Assembly (NCBI GenBank): GCA_963575745.1
Contig: CAUYUJ010017835.1
Location: 1-52,500 of the forward strand
Direction: 5' to 3'
DNA length: 52,500 nt
Source: Prorocentrum cordatum
Lineage: Eukaryota > Sar > Dinophyceae > Prorocentrales > Prorocentraceae
The notes beneath the pieces are model-generated. The model searched no databases. It saw nothing but the letters and a program-made list of their open reading frames with translations, and was not told the DNA's origin. A program made the translations under genes and the position numbers. Position 1 is the stretch's first letter, and every line of letters starts with the position of its first letter. Shown piece by piece: positions 14,101-24,943 of this stretch.

Positions 14101-15100
14101 AAAGCTGCAGCCCCATCACCACTCGGGCACTCAGAAGTACCAATTGCAAAAGCAAGCCCTCACGGCGGTCTGCTCGGGCTCTCGAAATCCCTTCATGGAT
14201 CATCCTTGTGCGTGGCGTCTTGAACTCGACATCCAGGCGTGCGCGTCGTGGTCCAAAAAACCAGATTGCCGGCGAAAGGCTCGGACTCTTCCTATCACGC
14301 GATACATCCTCATCCAGTATCGGATGTCCCTATCTATAGCTTGTCATCACAGCCTCTGCATGGAGATCCTGCAGGTTGCCCTACAAGAGTGCCAAGAGGT
14401 CCCGCCGACCCACTAACGCTGCAGCGAACCCCCATCATCACTCGGGCACTCAGAAGTACCAATTCCAAACGCAAGCGAGAGACTCGAAGCCGTCCTAATT
14501 ACGAGACCGATCCTCATCAGATCTCGGACGTCCCACCAGCCCCTCAGCGCCAGCATGGTCTGAGGAGCTCGGGGGGCCCCCCTCCTCCTCCCCTCCTCCC
14601 CTGGCTTCGCGAGGGACGGGAGCGTCCAAGACGGCTCAAGATGGCGCCACGAGGGTCCCAGACAACCCAAGACCACGGCCTCCAGTATGGTTCAAGATAG
14701 CCTCCAACTTACCTCCAAGAGCCCTCAAGACCGCCCCGGGACGGCTCCGAGTGTTCTCCGAGCTTCTGGAGGACCCCAGGAAGCCAAAATCGCTCAAAAC
14801 CATTATGGTGTCCAATGTGTTTCACCTTCGGCTCCAAAATGGCCCAAGAGAGTTCCAAAGAGGAGCATAGGACGGCCCCAGGAGCCCCAACGCAACAAGA
14901 GCGCGCCACAAGAGGCAGGTGTGAGGGCCGACGGGGGGGGGGGCACGAATAAGCGCTGCCCCGTTCTTAATGGAAGGCCTCCAGTATGGCCCGAAGAGAC
15001 CCCCCAAGGCCTTCAAGATGGCCCCCAAGAGAGCCCCACCCGAACCTCCACCACCCCTCCACCCCCCTATCCAGGTCTGTACAAAGTTGCCCAAAGAGCT
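8150..15100. repeat. Diverged block with ~3.47-kb higher-order period (units 8-13)
   Basis: Units here are more diverged and fall into subtypes. The stretch near 8650-9990 and the stretch near 12120-13460 share diagnostic variants: GAGACTCGAAGCC, CAGCGCCGGCG, the CGGGGGGTGGCACG form of the G tract, CCATCAACCCTCCA, and a unit start of CCAAAGATCCCCC. The offset is about 3469 bases, that is three units. Units 8 and 11 therefore pair, as do 9 and 12, which indicates a past block duplication of three units. Confidence 0.75.
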
Positions 15101-15939
15101 CCAGGGATCCCCCTTCTCTTTCCAAAGGTAACGGCTGCCCTCTTGCTGTTCCACTGCATGCCGCCACACTTTCCTGATCAGGGCAGCTCCCCTGACGACG
15201 TCTTTTGGATGGGCTTGCTGGGATGCGCAAAGCAGCAAACATTGCGAGGAGGCTCCGCCCACAAATTAAAGCTGCAGCCCCATCACCACTCAGAAGTACC
15301 AATTGCAAAAGCAAGCGAGAGGCTCGGAGTCTTCCTAATCACGAGACCGATCCTCATCAGATATCGGACGTCCCACCAGCCCATTAGCTCGTGCGTGGTC
15401 TGAGGAGCTCGCAGAGTCCCTCTCCTCCTACACCCTACCCCTAGCTTCGCGAGGGATGGGAGCGTCCAAGACGGCTCAAGATGGCGCCACGAGGGTCCCA
15501 GATGACCCAAGATGGCCTCCAGTATGGTTCAAGATAGCCTCCAACTTACCTCCAAGAGCCCTCAAGACCGCCCCGGGACGGCTCCGAGTGTTTTCCGAGC
15601 TTCTGGAGGACCCCGGAAAGCAAAAATCGCTCAAAACCATTATGGTGTCCAATGTGTTTGACCTTCGGCTCCAAAATGGCCCAATAGAACCCCACGAGGA
15701 GCCTAGAAAGGCCCCAGGAGCCCCAAGGGCGCCACAAGAGCGCGCCACAAGAGGCGGGCTTGAGGGCCGACGGGAGGGGGTCGCAAATAAACGCCGCCCC
15801 TTTCTTATTGGAAGCTCTCCGATCTGGCCCGAAAAAAAAAACAAGGCCTGCAAGATGGCCCCCAAGAGAGCCCCACCCAACGCTCCACCAAGGCTCCACC
15901 CCCCTTTATCCAGATCTGCACAATATTGCCCAAAAAGCT
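15101..15939. repeat. Short satellite unit lacking one ~320-bp module
   Basis: This unit is 839 bases long instead of about 1165. The missing piece is exactly the stretch between the two internal copies of CACTCAGAAGTACCAATT, which lie about 320 bases apart in other units (for example 2545 and 2865). At 15285-15320 the sequence passes directly from the first copy to the context of the second. That is the product expected from recombination or slippage between the internal repeats. Confidence 0.9.
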
Positions 15940-16593
15940 CCAGGGAACCCCCTTCTCTTTCCAAAGGTAATCGCTGCCCTCTTGCTGTTCCACTGCATGC
16001 CGCTACACTTTCCTGATCAGGGCAGCTCCCCTGACTGCGTCTTTTGGATGGGCTGGCGGGGATGCGCAAAACATCAAACATTGTAAGGAGGCTCCGCCCA
16101 CAAGTTCAAGTTGCAGCCCCATCACCACTCGGGCACTCAGAAGTACCAATTGCAAAAGCAAGCCCTCACGGCGGTCCCCTCGGGCTCTCGAAATCCCTTC
16201 ATGGATCATCCTTGTGCGTGGCGTCTTGAGTTCGACGCCCAGGCGTGCGCGTCATGGCCAACAAAACTATATTGCCAGCGAGAAGCTCGGACTCTTCCTA
16301 CCACGAGATACATCCTCATCATGTGTCGGATGTCCCTATCTATAGCTTGTATCATCACAGCCTCTGCATGGAGATCCTGCACTTTGCCCTACAAGAGTGC
16401 CAAGAGGTCCCGCCGACCCACTAACGCTGCAGCGAACCCCCACCATCACTCGGGCACTCGGAGGCACCAAGTGCAAACGCAAGCGAGAGGCTCGAAGCCT
16501 CCCCAATCACGAGACAAATCCTCATCAGATATCGGACGTCCCACCAGCCCCATAGCGCGCGCGTGGTCTGAGAAGCTCGGGGGGGGCCCCTCC
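15940..16593. repeat. Truncated last satellite unit and array edge
   Basis: The unit follows the consensus through the two ~320-bp modules and stops after the GAAGCTCGGGGGGG stretch. Beyond about 16593 the sequence (TCCAGTCTTTGATTCAG) no longer matches any unit. It is the most diverged copy, with changes such as ACATTGTAAGGAGG and ACCACGAGATAC, as expected for the edge of a satellite array. Confidence 0.85.
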
Positions 16594-18720
16594 AGTCTTT
16601 GATTCAGAATCCCTGCGATATGTTCCGTTGGTGACTCATGTTCAGTGGGCTTCGATGGCATGGGGAGGAAGAAATATACCGTTAAGCTAGCAATAGGGTA
16701 ACCCTGAAAAGAGGAGGCCGGCCAGCCGGCCGACGAACGCGCGCGCGGCCGCAGGCTCGCTCCTTTTCTGTATCCCTAGAGCCAAACAGCTGTAAAGTAA
16801 CAGACAAGCCAAGCAGTGCAAAGTGAGAGAGCAAGAGAGGCAGCAGGATGGTGGTGCGGAAGGCGTGCATTGACTCCCCCTGCGGCGGGGCGTGCAGGAG
16901 TCGCCCCGACCCCCCACCCACCTGGCCTGTACATACGCGCAGCCACAGGAGCGACCCCCAATAACAATGTTACCGTTCAACTGTGGTTGCCAGGGGGCAA
17001 AAGACCGAAACAACCCGACGAACCCGCCTGAGCGAATATCTAATGTCAGCTCAGACCACAAAGTTATTGCACACCTGGTGCACCCACATCTCGTTGGACG
17101 CGACACCAATGTCGACGAAGTCGCATTGGTCTATATCGCACACGCTCACCTGCGCCCATGTTTTCCCCAGCTTCGAGAATTATCCTTTTCATCACTCGTG
17201 CGCCACTTCCACCGATACTGGTCTCGTTGACGAATATCGCATATGTCTCTTTCTCTGCTTATATTCCAGCTGTCTGACTGATCCTTGCCCATGCCCTTGT
17301 CCGCCGGCCGCGCTTTCGGCGTAGGTGGCGGCGGTGGCTTTGGCAAGGTACGACCGTGCCAAGTTTCGGTGCTCTGCGCGACGTGCCCATGACGAGTCGC
17401 GTGGACGAAATCCCTGAATTCCTCCATCGTCGCTCTTGTCCGAGCAGTCCTGCGTCGGGCCCCAGCCGGCATCGCTCGCGTGGCCATCTGCTTCGAACGC
17501 AGATTCACCGGCCCATGTACGAACCCGATCTGGATCAATCCAGCCGGCATCGCTGCCCGACGCGGCTGAGCCGGTGGGCGCAGGATTGCAAGGGGCAGGC
17601 CTAGCGGCACCCCTCTCCGCCCAGCCAGCCCTCGGTCGACGGTGCTCGAGGATTCCGCTGGGCTGCGCACCCCGAACCAGCAGAGCCGCTCGGAGCTTTG
17701 GCTTCCGCCGGTGGAGCCGCAGAACCCGTGGAAGGCCGCGGGGCCGCGGGTGGGGATTCAGCTGGGCCCCTCTCCTCTTTTTCGGATTCATTACGCAATG
17801 TATTTGACCAATAGCTTTGTCAGTATTAAAGAAGCCAAAGCGACTGATGGACAGGCGAATCCTGGCATTGAGAGGAATGTGAATAAACGTTTGCATGGAA
17901 ACGACAGCACGCTGTATCTTTGTATAACATCGTCTGACAGTGCCCTGAACTTCTTTTCCCAAGCCATTGGCCCACTCACGCAGTAGATCGAAAGATCCAA
18001 TCGCGGATCTGATCCGGCAGTCCGAAGCATATGCATCACACAGTTTGTCATCGCGGGCGATGTCCGTATCAGTCTAGATTCTTCGTAATTCATATCCTGA
18101 AAATGCAAGATGAAGTCCATCTGCCATGAATAAATATATAGCCTCTCGGACAGCCAACAATACTCTCCCCCATCGTCCATGAATGGGGATCCAGTTAATA
18201 GGTTCAACCCATAATCTGTTTACAAATTTAGATAATTCGCGCGGCACTTCGTGAATCACGTCTGTCTCCAAGGGCGGCTCATCTGCCGACGAAGTACTCA
18301 GGGAAGAATTGTACCGCAACTTTGATGACTTCCTTCCGATTGTACTCAGTCACTGTACGATTCGCATAGGACATACAACTTGAGATGGAGACGAAGTCGA
18401 GCCAGAAAGGCATCGCTTTCCCAGGAATATCCATCAGGTGACGCTGTGCCATATTGACGTCCCGGACGCCCCTCGATGTCCCCGCGCGTTCTTCGCGGGA
18501 TGCTTTCGCTTCATTGGAACGGCTGGGCCGTTGGCGAAGTCCAGCAATCGCCTGAAAATCGCTGTCTCCTACTATATTCGACGTAGGGGCGCTAGCGCCT
18601 CTCAAACTGTCCGTTACCACTTCAATCGCTGGGACTGTCTCACCGATTGATGCCTGATGTTCTTCCCATTGGTCCCAACCTTCTGTTGGGCCAGCTTAGT
18701 TGCTTCAACATGGGTCCAAA
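16594..18720. other. Non-satellite spacer with no gene I can name
   Basis: The composition changes sharply after the array. A CpG-rich, partly palindromic stretch lies at 16717-16755 (GGCCGGCCAGCCGGCC). Overlapping ORFs on both strands in 16680-17960 show no family motif. A minus-strand open stretch ending with a stop near 17056 follows a CAGGTGAGC that resembles a 5' splice site; it could be a terminal exon, but nothing else supports it. I see no RNA gene here. Confidence 0.5.
17791..18620 (-). pseudogene. Unrecognised, frame-broken coding remnant
   Basis: Three overlapping minus-strand frames follow each other with ordinary-looking amino-acid composition: 18620 to 18279, 18319 to 18074 and 18207 to 17791. 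The region is more AT-rich than its surroundings. The last frame gives 138 residues with an even spread of hydrophobic and charged residues, unlike the Arg/Pro/Ser-rich shadows elsewhere. I recognise no domain. It may be a decayed gene or the flank of a mobile element; it may equally be chance. Confidence 0.22.
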
Positions 18721-18962
18721 CCTTGTTTCACGCTTTCGTGCTTTTCTTGCTCAAGAACACAAAAGTGCACGAGGTAGCTCCGCGCCTTTCGGGCCACTTG
18801 CACTGAGGTGGAGCGCCCGCGCCCAAAGTGCAAGTCCGTTCCGCTCGGGCCAAACGCCGGCGGAGACGAGAGACGATACGCACGGATTCCGCACACATGG
18901 CTGCGACGCATCCTCGGCCAGGAACCGTCACGACGGAACCTGTTGCTACAAAGCGTTGCTGT
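18721..18962. repeat. Left terminal direct repeat of the RT element
   Basis: It starts CCTTGTTTCACGCTTTCGTG and ends near GCGTTGCTGT. It matches 23460-23707 in the same orientation, with scattered substitutions and a few small indels. Near its start, CACGCTTTCGTG can form a small hairpin followed by a T-rich run. On the element's own strand this is the downstream (3') repeat. Confidence 0.85.
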
Positions 18963-19592
18963 GTTCTGCCGTTGTTTCCCCATGTTTCTGCGCCGGGATT
19001 GCGACGGAAACACTTGCCCAGGGAGGAGGGCAATCAGAGCCTCAAAGCCAACGTCGCCTCTGGATGGCCCCGGGAGTCAACTCAAGCTCGTCTCCGCCTG
19101 GAGGTGGAGGGCCAGCCATCACTCGACTCCGCGACGGCCCTCAGCGGGGCCACGTCAGGGCGGCCATCGCCCCGCCCAGCAGTCCAGAAAACGCTCGCTG
19201 CACAATCTCGCTTCCCACGGTCTGGACAGCGCGCTCCAGGATAACATGTTGGATCCCGCCGAAACTGGGGCCACCCCCAAGGGCATTCGCCATCTCCGTC
19301 CACGCTGTGGTCGCACTGAGAGAAGACAAAAGGTTTTGAAATGAGGACTCCACCCATAGTACCATCAGGCACCCCACCCCGACAACGATGGCGGAGAAGA
19401 GGTCGGCAATAATACAGACAAGGACACAGCATACGACGCAGCAGTGCAATGTAGATGAGAATGAACAACAGCACGAGGTGGTTTTTGAATCGCCTCCAAA
19501 CTTGTTGCAAACGACTCCAGGTACGATAACAACAGTGTGGTCTCACTTCTGGGCCTGCAGCAAGGCCCAGAACAGCTTCAACCGCTCTGCCT

Positions 19593-21737
19593 TCAAGCGC
19601 GGAACACCGCCGCCAGTGCCAGTTCTTTTGATGAAACGGAAATGCCCTCGCTGACAACCTTGTTCTGCCACATCTTCGCGTCCATGGCGGCCTCGAACTC
19701 TGCAAGCGCCCCGTGCTTGAGCTCAATGTCATCCTGGACAATCGCGTCGAACAGGATCCGCTGCGTCGTTGTGAGCTCCGAAGCCTTGCCTCCATCCGGT
19801 CCTGGGGGAGCGGTCTGATTGGCCACAGCCGGCACCATGGTCCCAATCGTGTTCTTGAGCTGTGCAAGCTGCTGTTCTGCGAAGCCACCAGCCTCCGTTG
19901 CGCCTGGACGGTTGGGCGGAAAAGCGCTCGCTGAACCGCTGGACCCACATCCAGGAAAGGCCTGGGCACCAGTCCCGGCGACGTGCTTGAGATGCTCGGG
20001 CAGCAAGCCGGCCACCGTGTCAGCCAACAACTTCCCCTGCCGCTGAAATTCTTCGCGCAATGACTCCGCCTCGGACTTCAAGTAGGCTCGAAACTTCGGA
20101 TCTTCTTTCTCCAGAAGAGCACGTGCTCGATCGACCCGTTTCTTTTTTCTTGCATCACGGCTGGAGCCTGACGACGGCGAGCGTCGCGACCGACCTTTGT
20201 GGAAATCACGATTCGATCCACTCTGGCCCCGCGAACGCCAGCCGCCGCGCCATGAAGAGCCGCGCCCCCGCTTCATGACTTGTTGAAGCCCTCGGGAAAA
20301 GCCTCGAGCCGCGATGACTGCCGGGATGCACGGCAAACTATGCAATATCTTCCGAACGAAGTCAACAAGATACCCGAGCCGAAATAATTCAACATGCAGT
20401 TCCAAAACGACGAATGCGGTGGTCACGTCATCGAGGATTCCATCGCGACACATTGCGAGACGGCCCAAGATAGCACCCCGCAGCACTCGAAACCCTTGGG
20501 GTGGACAGCCCACCCACGGAAGAAATTGCAATCTCTCGGCTACCTGGCTCTCCCCGAACAACCACGACCGACTCGCGTTCTTCAAGGTCCAGGCGACCCC
20601 CCAGCCGAAGATGTGAAACTCAAAATTCAACCACGTAGATTTGGATTCCGCACTACTCCCTGATACAAAGACAGTGCTGAGAGGTTCGTTGTAGTGCCAA
20701 CTGAAATAATCTTTGAGGCACGTCGAACAACACTGAAAACTAGCACTGCGCACATCGTCAACAAATCGGACCCAATCAAGACAACCATCCCCGTCCTGGC
20801 GTCGAAAACCAGCGCTCCACGTCTTGCCCGACTCGGACCCGCGATCGCCCATCTCCTCGGCTGCAAGGTGCACTGAAACGGCGGCCCCGGACATGGTGCC
20901 ACCGATGCTCGCCCCCCTCATCTTCAGGACTGCGTCTCTGAGAGCCGCACAAGTCCCAGAAGCTGCAACCCGTATTCCTACACCAAGCTGGCCAAGGTCC
21001 AGGGACACCAATGGGCTGCCCGGAACCTCGGCTGGATTTTCCTGCAACTCTTCCCACTCCGCTTGACCAAAATGGGCAATGCGATCCCAATCCCCTGGAA
21101 GACTCTCACTTTCACAGCTTTCGAACGCCTGGTCAATGTCGCAAACGTACACAGACATATGTCCTCCCGTGCGAGCCCTGCAACGCCGGCGCACGCACTC
21201 CCCAGACTGATCCAAAAACGGAGGGGCTAGAGACTCGAACATCCGCTTGACTCGAGGCCCTGCCTGCGACATGTTGAACAACTCGTGCCCCTGGATCGCC
21301 TCGACCACGCCTCGGGCGCCGCGTCCCAGGACCCTCCAGGGCCTCTTCTGGGGGATCGAACAGCAATCCAACACACGTCTGAAACAAGAACGGCCTGATT
21401 TAGTGCAGGTTTTTCCCGCAGTCCGAGTGGCATTTGCTCTTGACGAGCGGCCAGAGTCTGGCTGGGGAGGAAGCAGGAGGGGGGCGCGACGAGGGAGGAC
21501 GGAGGAAGGAAGGAAGTCCCAGCTCAGCCTTTGCATACCCAACCGCCTGAATATCATCAGGAGTAACACCTTCAAAGACCTCCCACGGCGGATATTCCAA
21601 GATGCTCGCAAAAACCGCTGCCACGACCTCACGTCCATCACAAGACCAAACCTTTGTGCCGTCTTTGTCGTCCTGGACCAGGCACTGGGAATTGTCGACA
21701 ACATCGCGCATGATGGACTCATGCAGTCGGTCGCCAT
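19593..21737 (-). pseudogene. Reverse transcriptase with basic C-terminal region, 714-codon open frame
   Basis: RNA-directed DNA polymerase remnant. Motif A is DIDQAFE with the Asp at residue 200 (codon 21138-21140). Motif B is GASIGGTMSG at about residues 275-284. Motif C is RFVDDV with the Asp pair at residues 327-328 (codons 20754-20759). Order and spacing are right for an RT palm. After the RT come an Arg/Gly/Ser-rich stretch (about residues 485-530) and a predicted helical, charged region, resembling a nucleic-acid-binding tail. The first ~120 residues are probably out of frame, because a more protein-like reading there lies in the overlapping frame that ends at 21400. The frame is open for a long way, so the copy is not ancient, but a full product would need a frameshift. 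Confidence 0.65.
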
Positions 21738-22794
21738 GACACGGGCTGATCTGGAAAACAGACATGCGAGAAAGTCTGCGGAAGCCGGCGCTGAACTCCT
21801 CGACGCACGCGTGCTGGAAGATTATGCTGGCGAGACCACGCCCACCATTGCTCCCAGAAGCTGAGGAAGACCTTCTCGCGAGACGGCCACTCCGCAAGAC
21901 CCCGCAGGCCCGCGTGGCCGCGAAGGGAGGCCAACGACACAAGCTCAGCGAGCTGGGCCGCAGAGAGGTCTTGAAAATCCCGGAACCGAAACCGCGTGAA
22001 ATGCTGTTTTGCATTGATGCGGTCTCGCCATGCTGCGCGCGCCCCAAAAAAGAAGCGGACCTGAGATTGCGACCGTTTCCGGGCTGGGTAGCACCGCACC
22101 TGCAATAAACAAGAGTACACCAAGTTACGTATGGATCCAATTTTCCTCGTAGCATGGGATCGATTACCAACGGCTTACACTGAAGTGGCGGCAGACCGCA
22201 ACTCTCCAATATTCTTCCCAATTGCTTCCGCGCCAAGAAACGTTGAGATTCACAGCGAAGGAAGCGATGAAAAAGAATATCATTACCATATATGAGATCA
22301 GCAACCTGCCATCGGTCGAAAGACTTGGGGATGGACCGTTTAACTCCCCGCTTGGCAGCGTATGACATGAATAATGCACCGCCCATGTTCCCAATAATAC
22401 CAAAGGGACCTGGCTTCCCACATATCTTAAAGAGCCTGCGCTGCAGCGCGCGATACAACTGGTCGCACGGTTGGCGCGCGACTGGCAAGCAATCCCCCCC
22501 AAAGAAGACCAAGTTTCCATTTTGGGTCCGCGCGAGTCTGCAACCAATGCTGACATGTATTTGTTCCCAGGATGCCTCGGGGAGTTGCCTCGGAACCTCA
22601 AAGCGCCGCGCATCTGGCGGAGGCCTCGACCTATGCCCCTTGCGAGGGCGAAGACGCTCACCAACTTTGCGATATTCACGAAAGCGTTTTCCATTTGCAA
22701 TGGCGCCCCAGCAATGCAATAAGCGCACTCCCCACTGCAAGAGCACGCCGTTCGCACGAAAGAGATGCCAGAGGTAGAAAGCAAACCGAACCAA
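21400..22794 (-). pseudogene. N-terminal part of the RT-element protein (frame-broken)
   Basis: A 464-codon minus-strand frame upstream of the RT. Two stretches look like real protein: residues around PCDQLYRALQRRLFKICGKP, and, near the C-terminus, GVTPDDIQAVGYAKAELGLP. Between them the better reading moves to another frame (21719-22123), which holds an aromatic-rich segment containing WRDRINAKQHFTRFRFRDF. At least two frameshifts therefore separate the pieces. The function is unknown; from its position it could be the N-terminal extension that leads into the RT fingers. Confidence 0.4.
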
Positions 22795-23014
22795 GGATCC
22801 GTCGCAACAGCTTGTACCTGCCCAAGCGCCCTTCTACGCTTGTCGGAAGCAATAGCCCGTTGAAGTGCTCGCAGAGCCGCCTGGGAAGACCGCGAACGTC
22901 TCCAGCACGGGCGTTGTTGGCCTTGCCTATATAAGACCAGGCGTGCTATTCCGATGCGCTGAAGCCACCAAATGCCACTGGAGTAGAGAACCGTCAACAA
23001 TAAACTGCCGTAGA

Positions 23015-23470
23015 TCAAAAGGTAGAAAGCGCCGCGCACGGGAAAACCAGGCCGGGGGTTTGCTCTGACGGAGCGCCTTGCGAGGCCGTCCAACACTCAG
23101 CCCAAGATGAAGAATTGCAAATGGGGGTGGCAAACCGTTGGGACCTGCAGAAACTTCCCGGAGTGCGTGAGATCATGTTCTGTACCATATGGTAAAGGCA
23201 CTGCGATAAAGTTGGAATATCTTGCCGAACTGCACACCAACGAACGAATTCCGAGAATGCTGGCACCAACTCTGCCAATGGGTAGTCCAAGAAAGTCGCC
23301 CAGGGCAGGTACGTGGTGACGGCGTAACTGTCGCGGTGGGTGGGCTTGGGAAACCGGGCCTCCATCGGCGCCCACGTCCACGACCACCACCGCGATGAAA
23401 ATGAAGGTTGAATCGCTCGTCCTCCGTCGGGGACCCGGTTAGACGAACGTGGCAATAATCCTTGTTTCAC
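23015..23470 (-). pseudogene. Fragmentary ORF next to the right terminal repeat
   Basis: A 151-codon frame that starts inside the right direct repeat. It contains a plausible protein segment (SYAVTTYLPWATFLDYPLAE), then Arg/Ser-rich text. It could be the first coding piece of the RT element. I recognise no domain. Confidence 0.25.
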
Positions 23471-23707
23471 GCTTTCGTGCTTTTCTTACTCAAGAACACA
23501 AAAGTGACCAAGAACGAGATAGCTCCGCGCCATCCGGGCCACTTGCGCTGAGTTTGAGCGCCCGCGCCCAAAGTGCAAGTCCGTCCCGCTCGGGCCAAAC
23601 GCCGGCGGAGGCAAGAGACGATATGCGCGGATTCCGCACGCATGGCTGCGACGCAACCCCGGCCAGAAACCGTTACGACGGAACCTGTTGCTACAAAGCG
23701 TTGCTGT
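23460..23707. repeat. Right terminal direct repeat of the RT element
   Basis: It is the partner of 18721-18962 and carries a few extra bases (GACCAAGAACGAG). On the minus strand it would be the 5' repeat. Outside it the two copies diverge at once: GTTCTGCC after the left copy, TTTTTGCTGAGC after the right. Confidence 0.85.
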
Positions 23708-24338
23708 TTTTTGCTGAGCATAGAGCAAGATCAGAGCATCGAAATGGGCAAGCATATTGATCTACGTCTGGTGTCCAAATCAGTGGCCACCATTGCGCGG
23801 CAGTCGGGGCGCCCTCATTATTCCTTCGAGCCCGGTGCTTCAACGAGCTCATGAAGCGAAGCTTCAGCGGCTCAAGATACTGCATATATGGTTCGTGACG
23901 CGCTGGCGGCCGGGCCGTAGCGCTGTCGGGAACCCAGGTTGGGACAGTCCCAGGCTGTTCATTCAGGAACGTTTGTCCTCCCACAGCAAGCCTGAGACGA
24001 ACTCCACTTCGGTTGGCAACCCATTTTCGGTGGCGTTGTTCTGCTTTGTTCAAGTTGTCTAACGCATCGGCAGAACTTTTATTCATTGTGCTCAGCCTTT
24101 TGGCCACAATTTTTGAATCGCTTTCCGCATTTGGGGGGGTAAGCGAATTAGGACATAATCCAAAGCTCGCCCATGCATCGATCAAGGCATCCTTACCAGG
24201 CCCAGCAAGGTAGCCCTTTCGGACATTGCGTTGATACTGGACTTGAGTGAGGCAATGAAGGCAGTAGCCAAAACCGGCCCGCACAGAAATAAAATTCTTA
24301 CATCTGGACCTTCTATCATCGCTCCACGGTTCCTGCAT
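23691..24338 (-). pseudogene. Zinc-knuckle C-terminal part of the locus-2 Tpt1-like protein
   Basis: A 215-codon frame with Cys at residues 13, 26 and 29 (RCKNF then CLHC) and the stretch NKAEQRHRKW at 97-106. The same order, zinc ribbon then KKAEERYNRW about 60 residues later, occurs downstream of the other Tpt1-like domain (27407-28468). That suggests the two loci encode paralogous multi-domain proteins. Here the second Cys of the ribbon is replaced by Phe (residue 16). The frame continues upstream of the first Met without a stop, and it ends inside the right terminal repeat of the RT element, which probably truncated it. Confidence 0.4.
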
Positions 24339-24396
24339 ACTGCGAACAAGCTGTTCCTCGGATAACCGAGCCTGACCGACAATCCTTATTTCTTCG

Positions 24397-24645
24397 TCAG
24401 AAAAAGACCCACGCTCCCATTGACTCCAGTGAGAAAACTACCTCATATGCAGTCCACTCTCGACAAAAGACAATCGTCCAAGCACTCTGCCGACTTTGTT
24501 GTTCAGTGTCCTCGATTGTTGCTAATTGCACAATGCGGGATCTGTCATTGAAGCGTGCTTCCTCAGTCGTCACAAGAGCACCATCACGACAGATTCGATA
24601 TCGTGGGCGGGTTACAACACGCCCATTAAAGACAACGACGCACTG
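24397..24645 (-). pseudogene. Start-less open stretch, possible C-terminal part of the Tpt1-like protein
   Basis: Eighty-two codons are open between stops at 24646 and 24397, with no ATG near the beginning. The sequence reads like protein (CRDGALVTTEE, then WTIVFCREWTAYEVVF). The RDGALVTTEE piece sits where Tpt1 enzymes have the NGVILT-type strand. It is collinear with the Tpt1-like domain upstream and the zinc-knuckle ORF downstream, so I place it in the same broken gene. Confidence 0.35.
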
Positions 24646-24943
24646 TCAATTTACATATGTGTCGTCGCAACCTCCCAAAGAGACGGAGTGACTGCACTCG
24701 GCCAGGTTCCCTGGGTCGGAAGTCCCTGCCCCGCGGGGGCAGACCCAGGCTCTGATAACTTTTAGCAAGCGGAGCCTATCCATCACTCCTCTGGCGAAGC
24801 CAGCGGGGGATGTGCCCCTTATTTTCTTTAGGGAAATCGCGCCTCGCAGGTGTCGATCAACGAAGTCCATAATCCCCGCATAATCCACTAAGCTTGTTGG
24901 GATACTGCCTTGTTCCCGATTCTACCATTGACTCCTTAAGTAC

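Larger units (their letters stand above)
1..16593. repeat. Tandem satellite array, ~1.17-kb unit, about 15 copies
   Basis: Direct head-to-tail repetition is visible throughout. Using the landmark CCAGGGATCC (or its variants) as unit start, units begin near 11, 1184, 2351, 3520, 4687, 5853, 7018, 8150, 9313, 10459, 11613, 12782, 13934, 15101 and 15940. Periods are 1173, 1167, 1169, 1167, 1166, 1165, 1132, 1163, 1146, 1154, 1169, 1152, 1167 and 839 bases. The window starts inside the array, so its left end is not seen; the right end is about 16593. Long open frames occur on both strands in most units, but they shift, break or end differently from unit to unit and no known protein family is recognisable, so I read the array as non-coding satellite. 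Each unit also holds a homopolymer G tract of 8-11 bases (or an interrupted version) before CACGAATAAG. Confidence 0.97.
18721..23707 (-). mobile_element. ~5-kb reverse-transcriptase element bounded by ~245-bp direct repeats
   Basis: Two direct repeats, 18721-18962 and 23460-23707, bound an interior whose coding signal is all on the minus strand. The interior contains an RT with readable catalytic motifs and an Arg/Ser-rich C-terminal region. The architecture suggests an LTR-type or other terminal-repeat retroelement transcribed leftwards. I see no integrase, no RNase H and no clear target-site duplication, and the repeat ends are not the usual TG...CA, so the class is undecided (degenerate LTR, DIRS-like, or another RT lineage). 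Upstream coding pieces are split among frames, so this copy is probably inactive. Confidence 0.6.

Noticed and set aside
16680-17110. Overlapping hydrophobic and Arg-rich ORFs on the minus strand
   Set aside because: They are three frames over the same CpG-rich stretch with no domain; most likely compositional.
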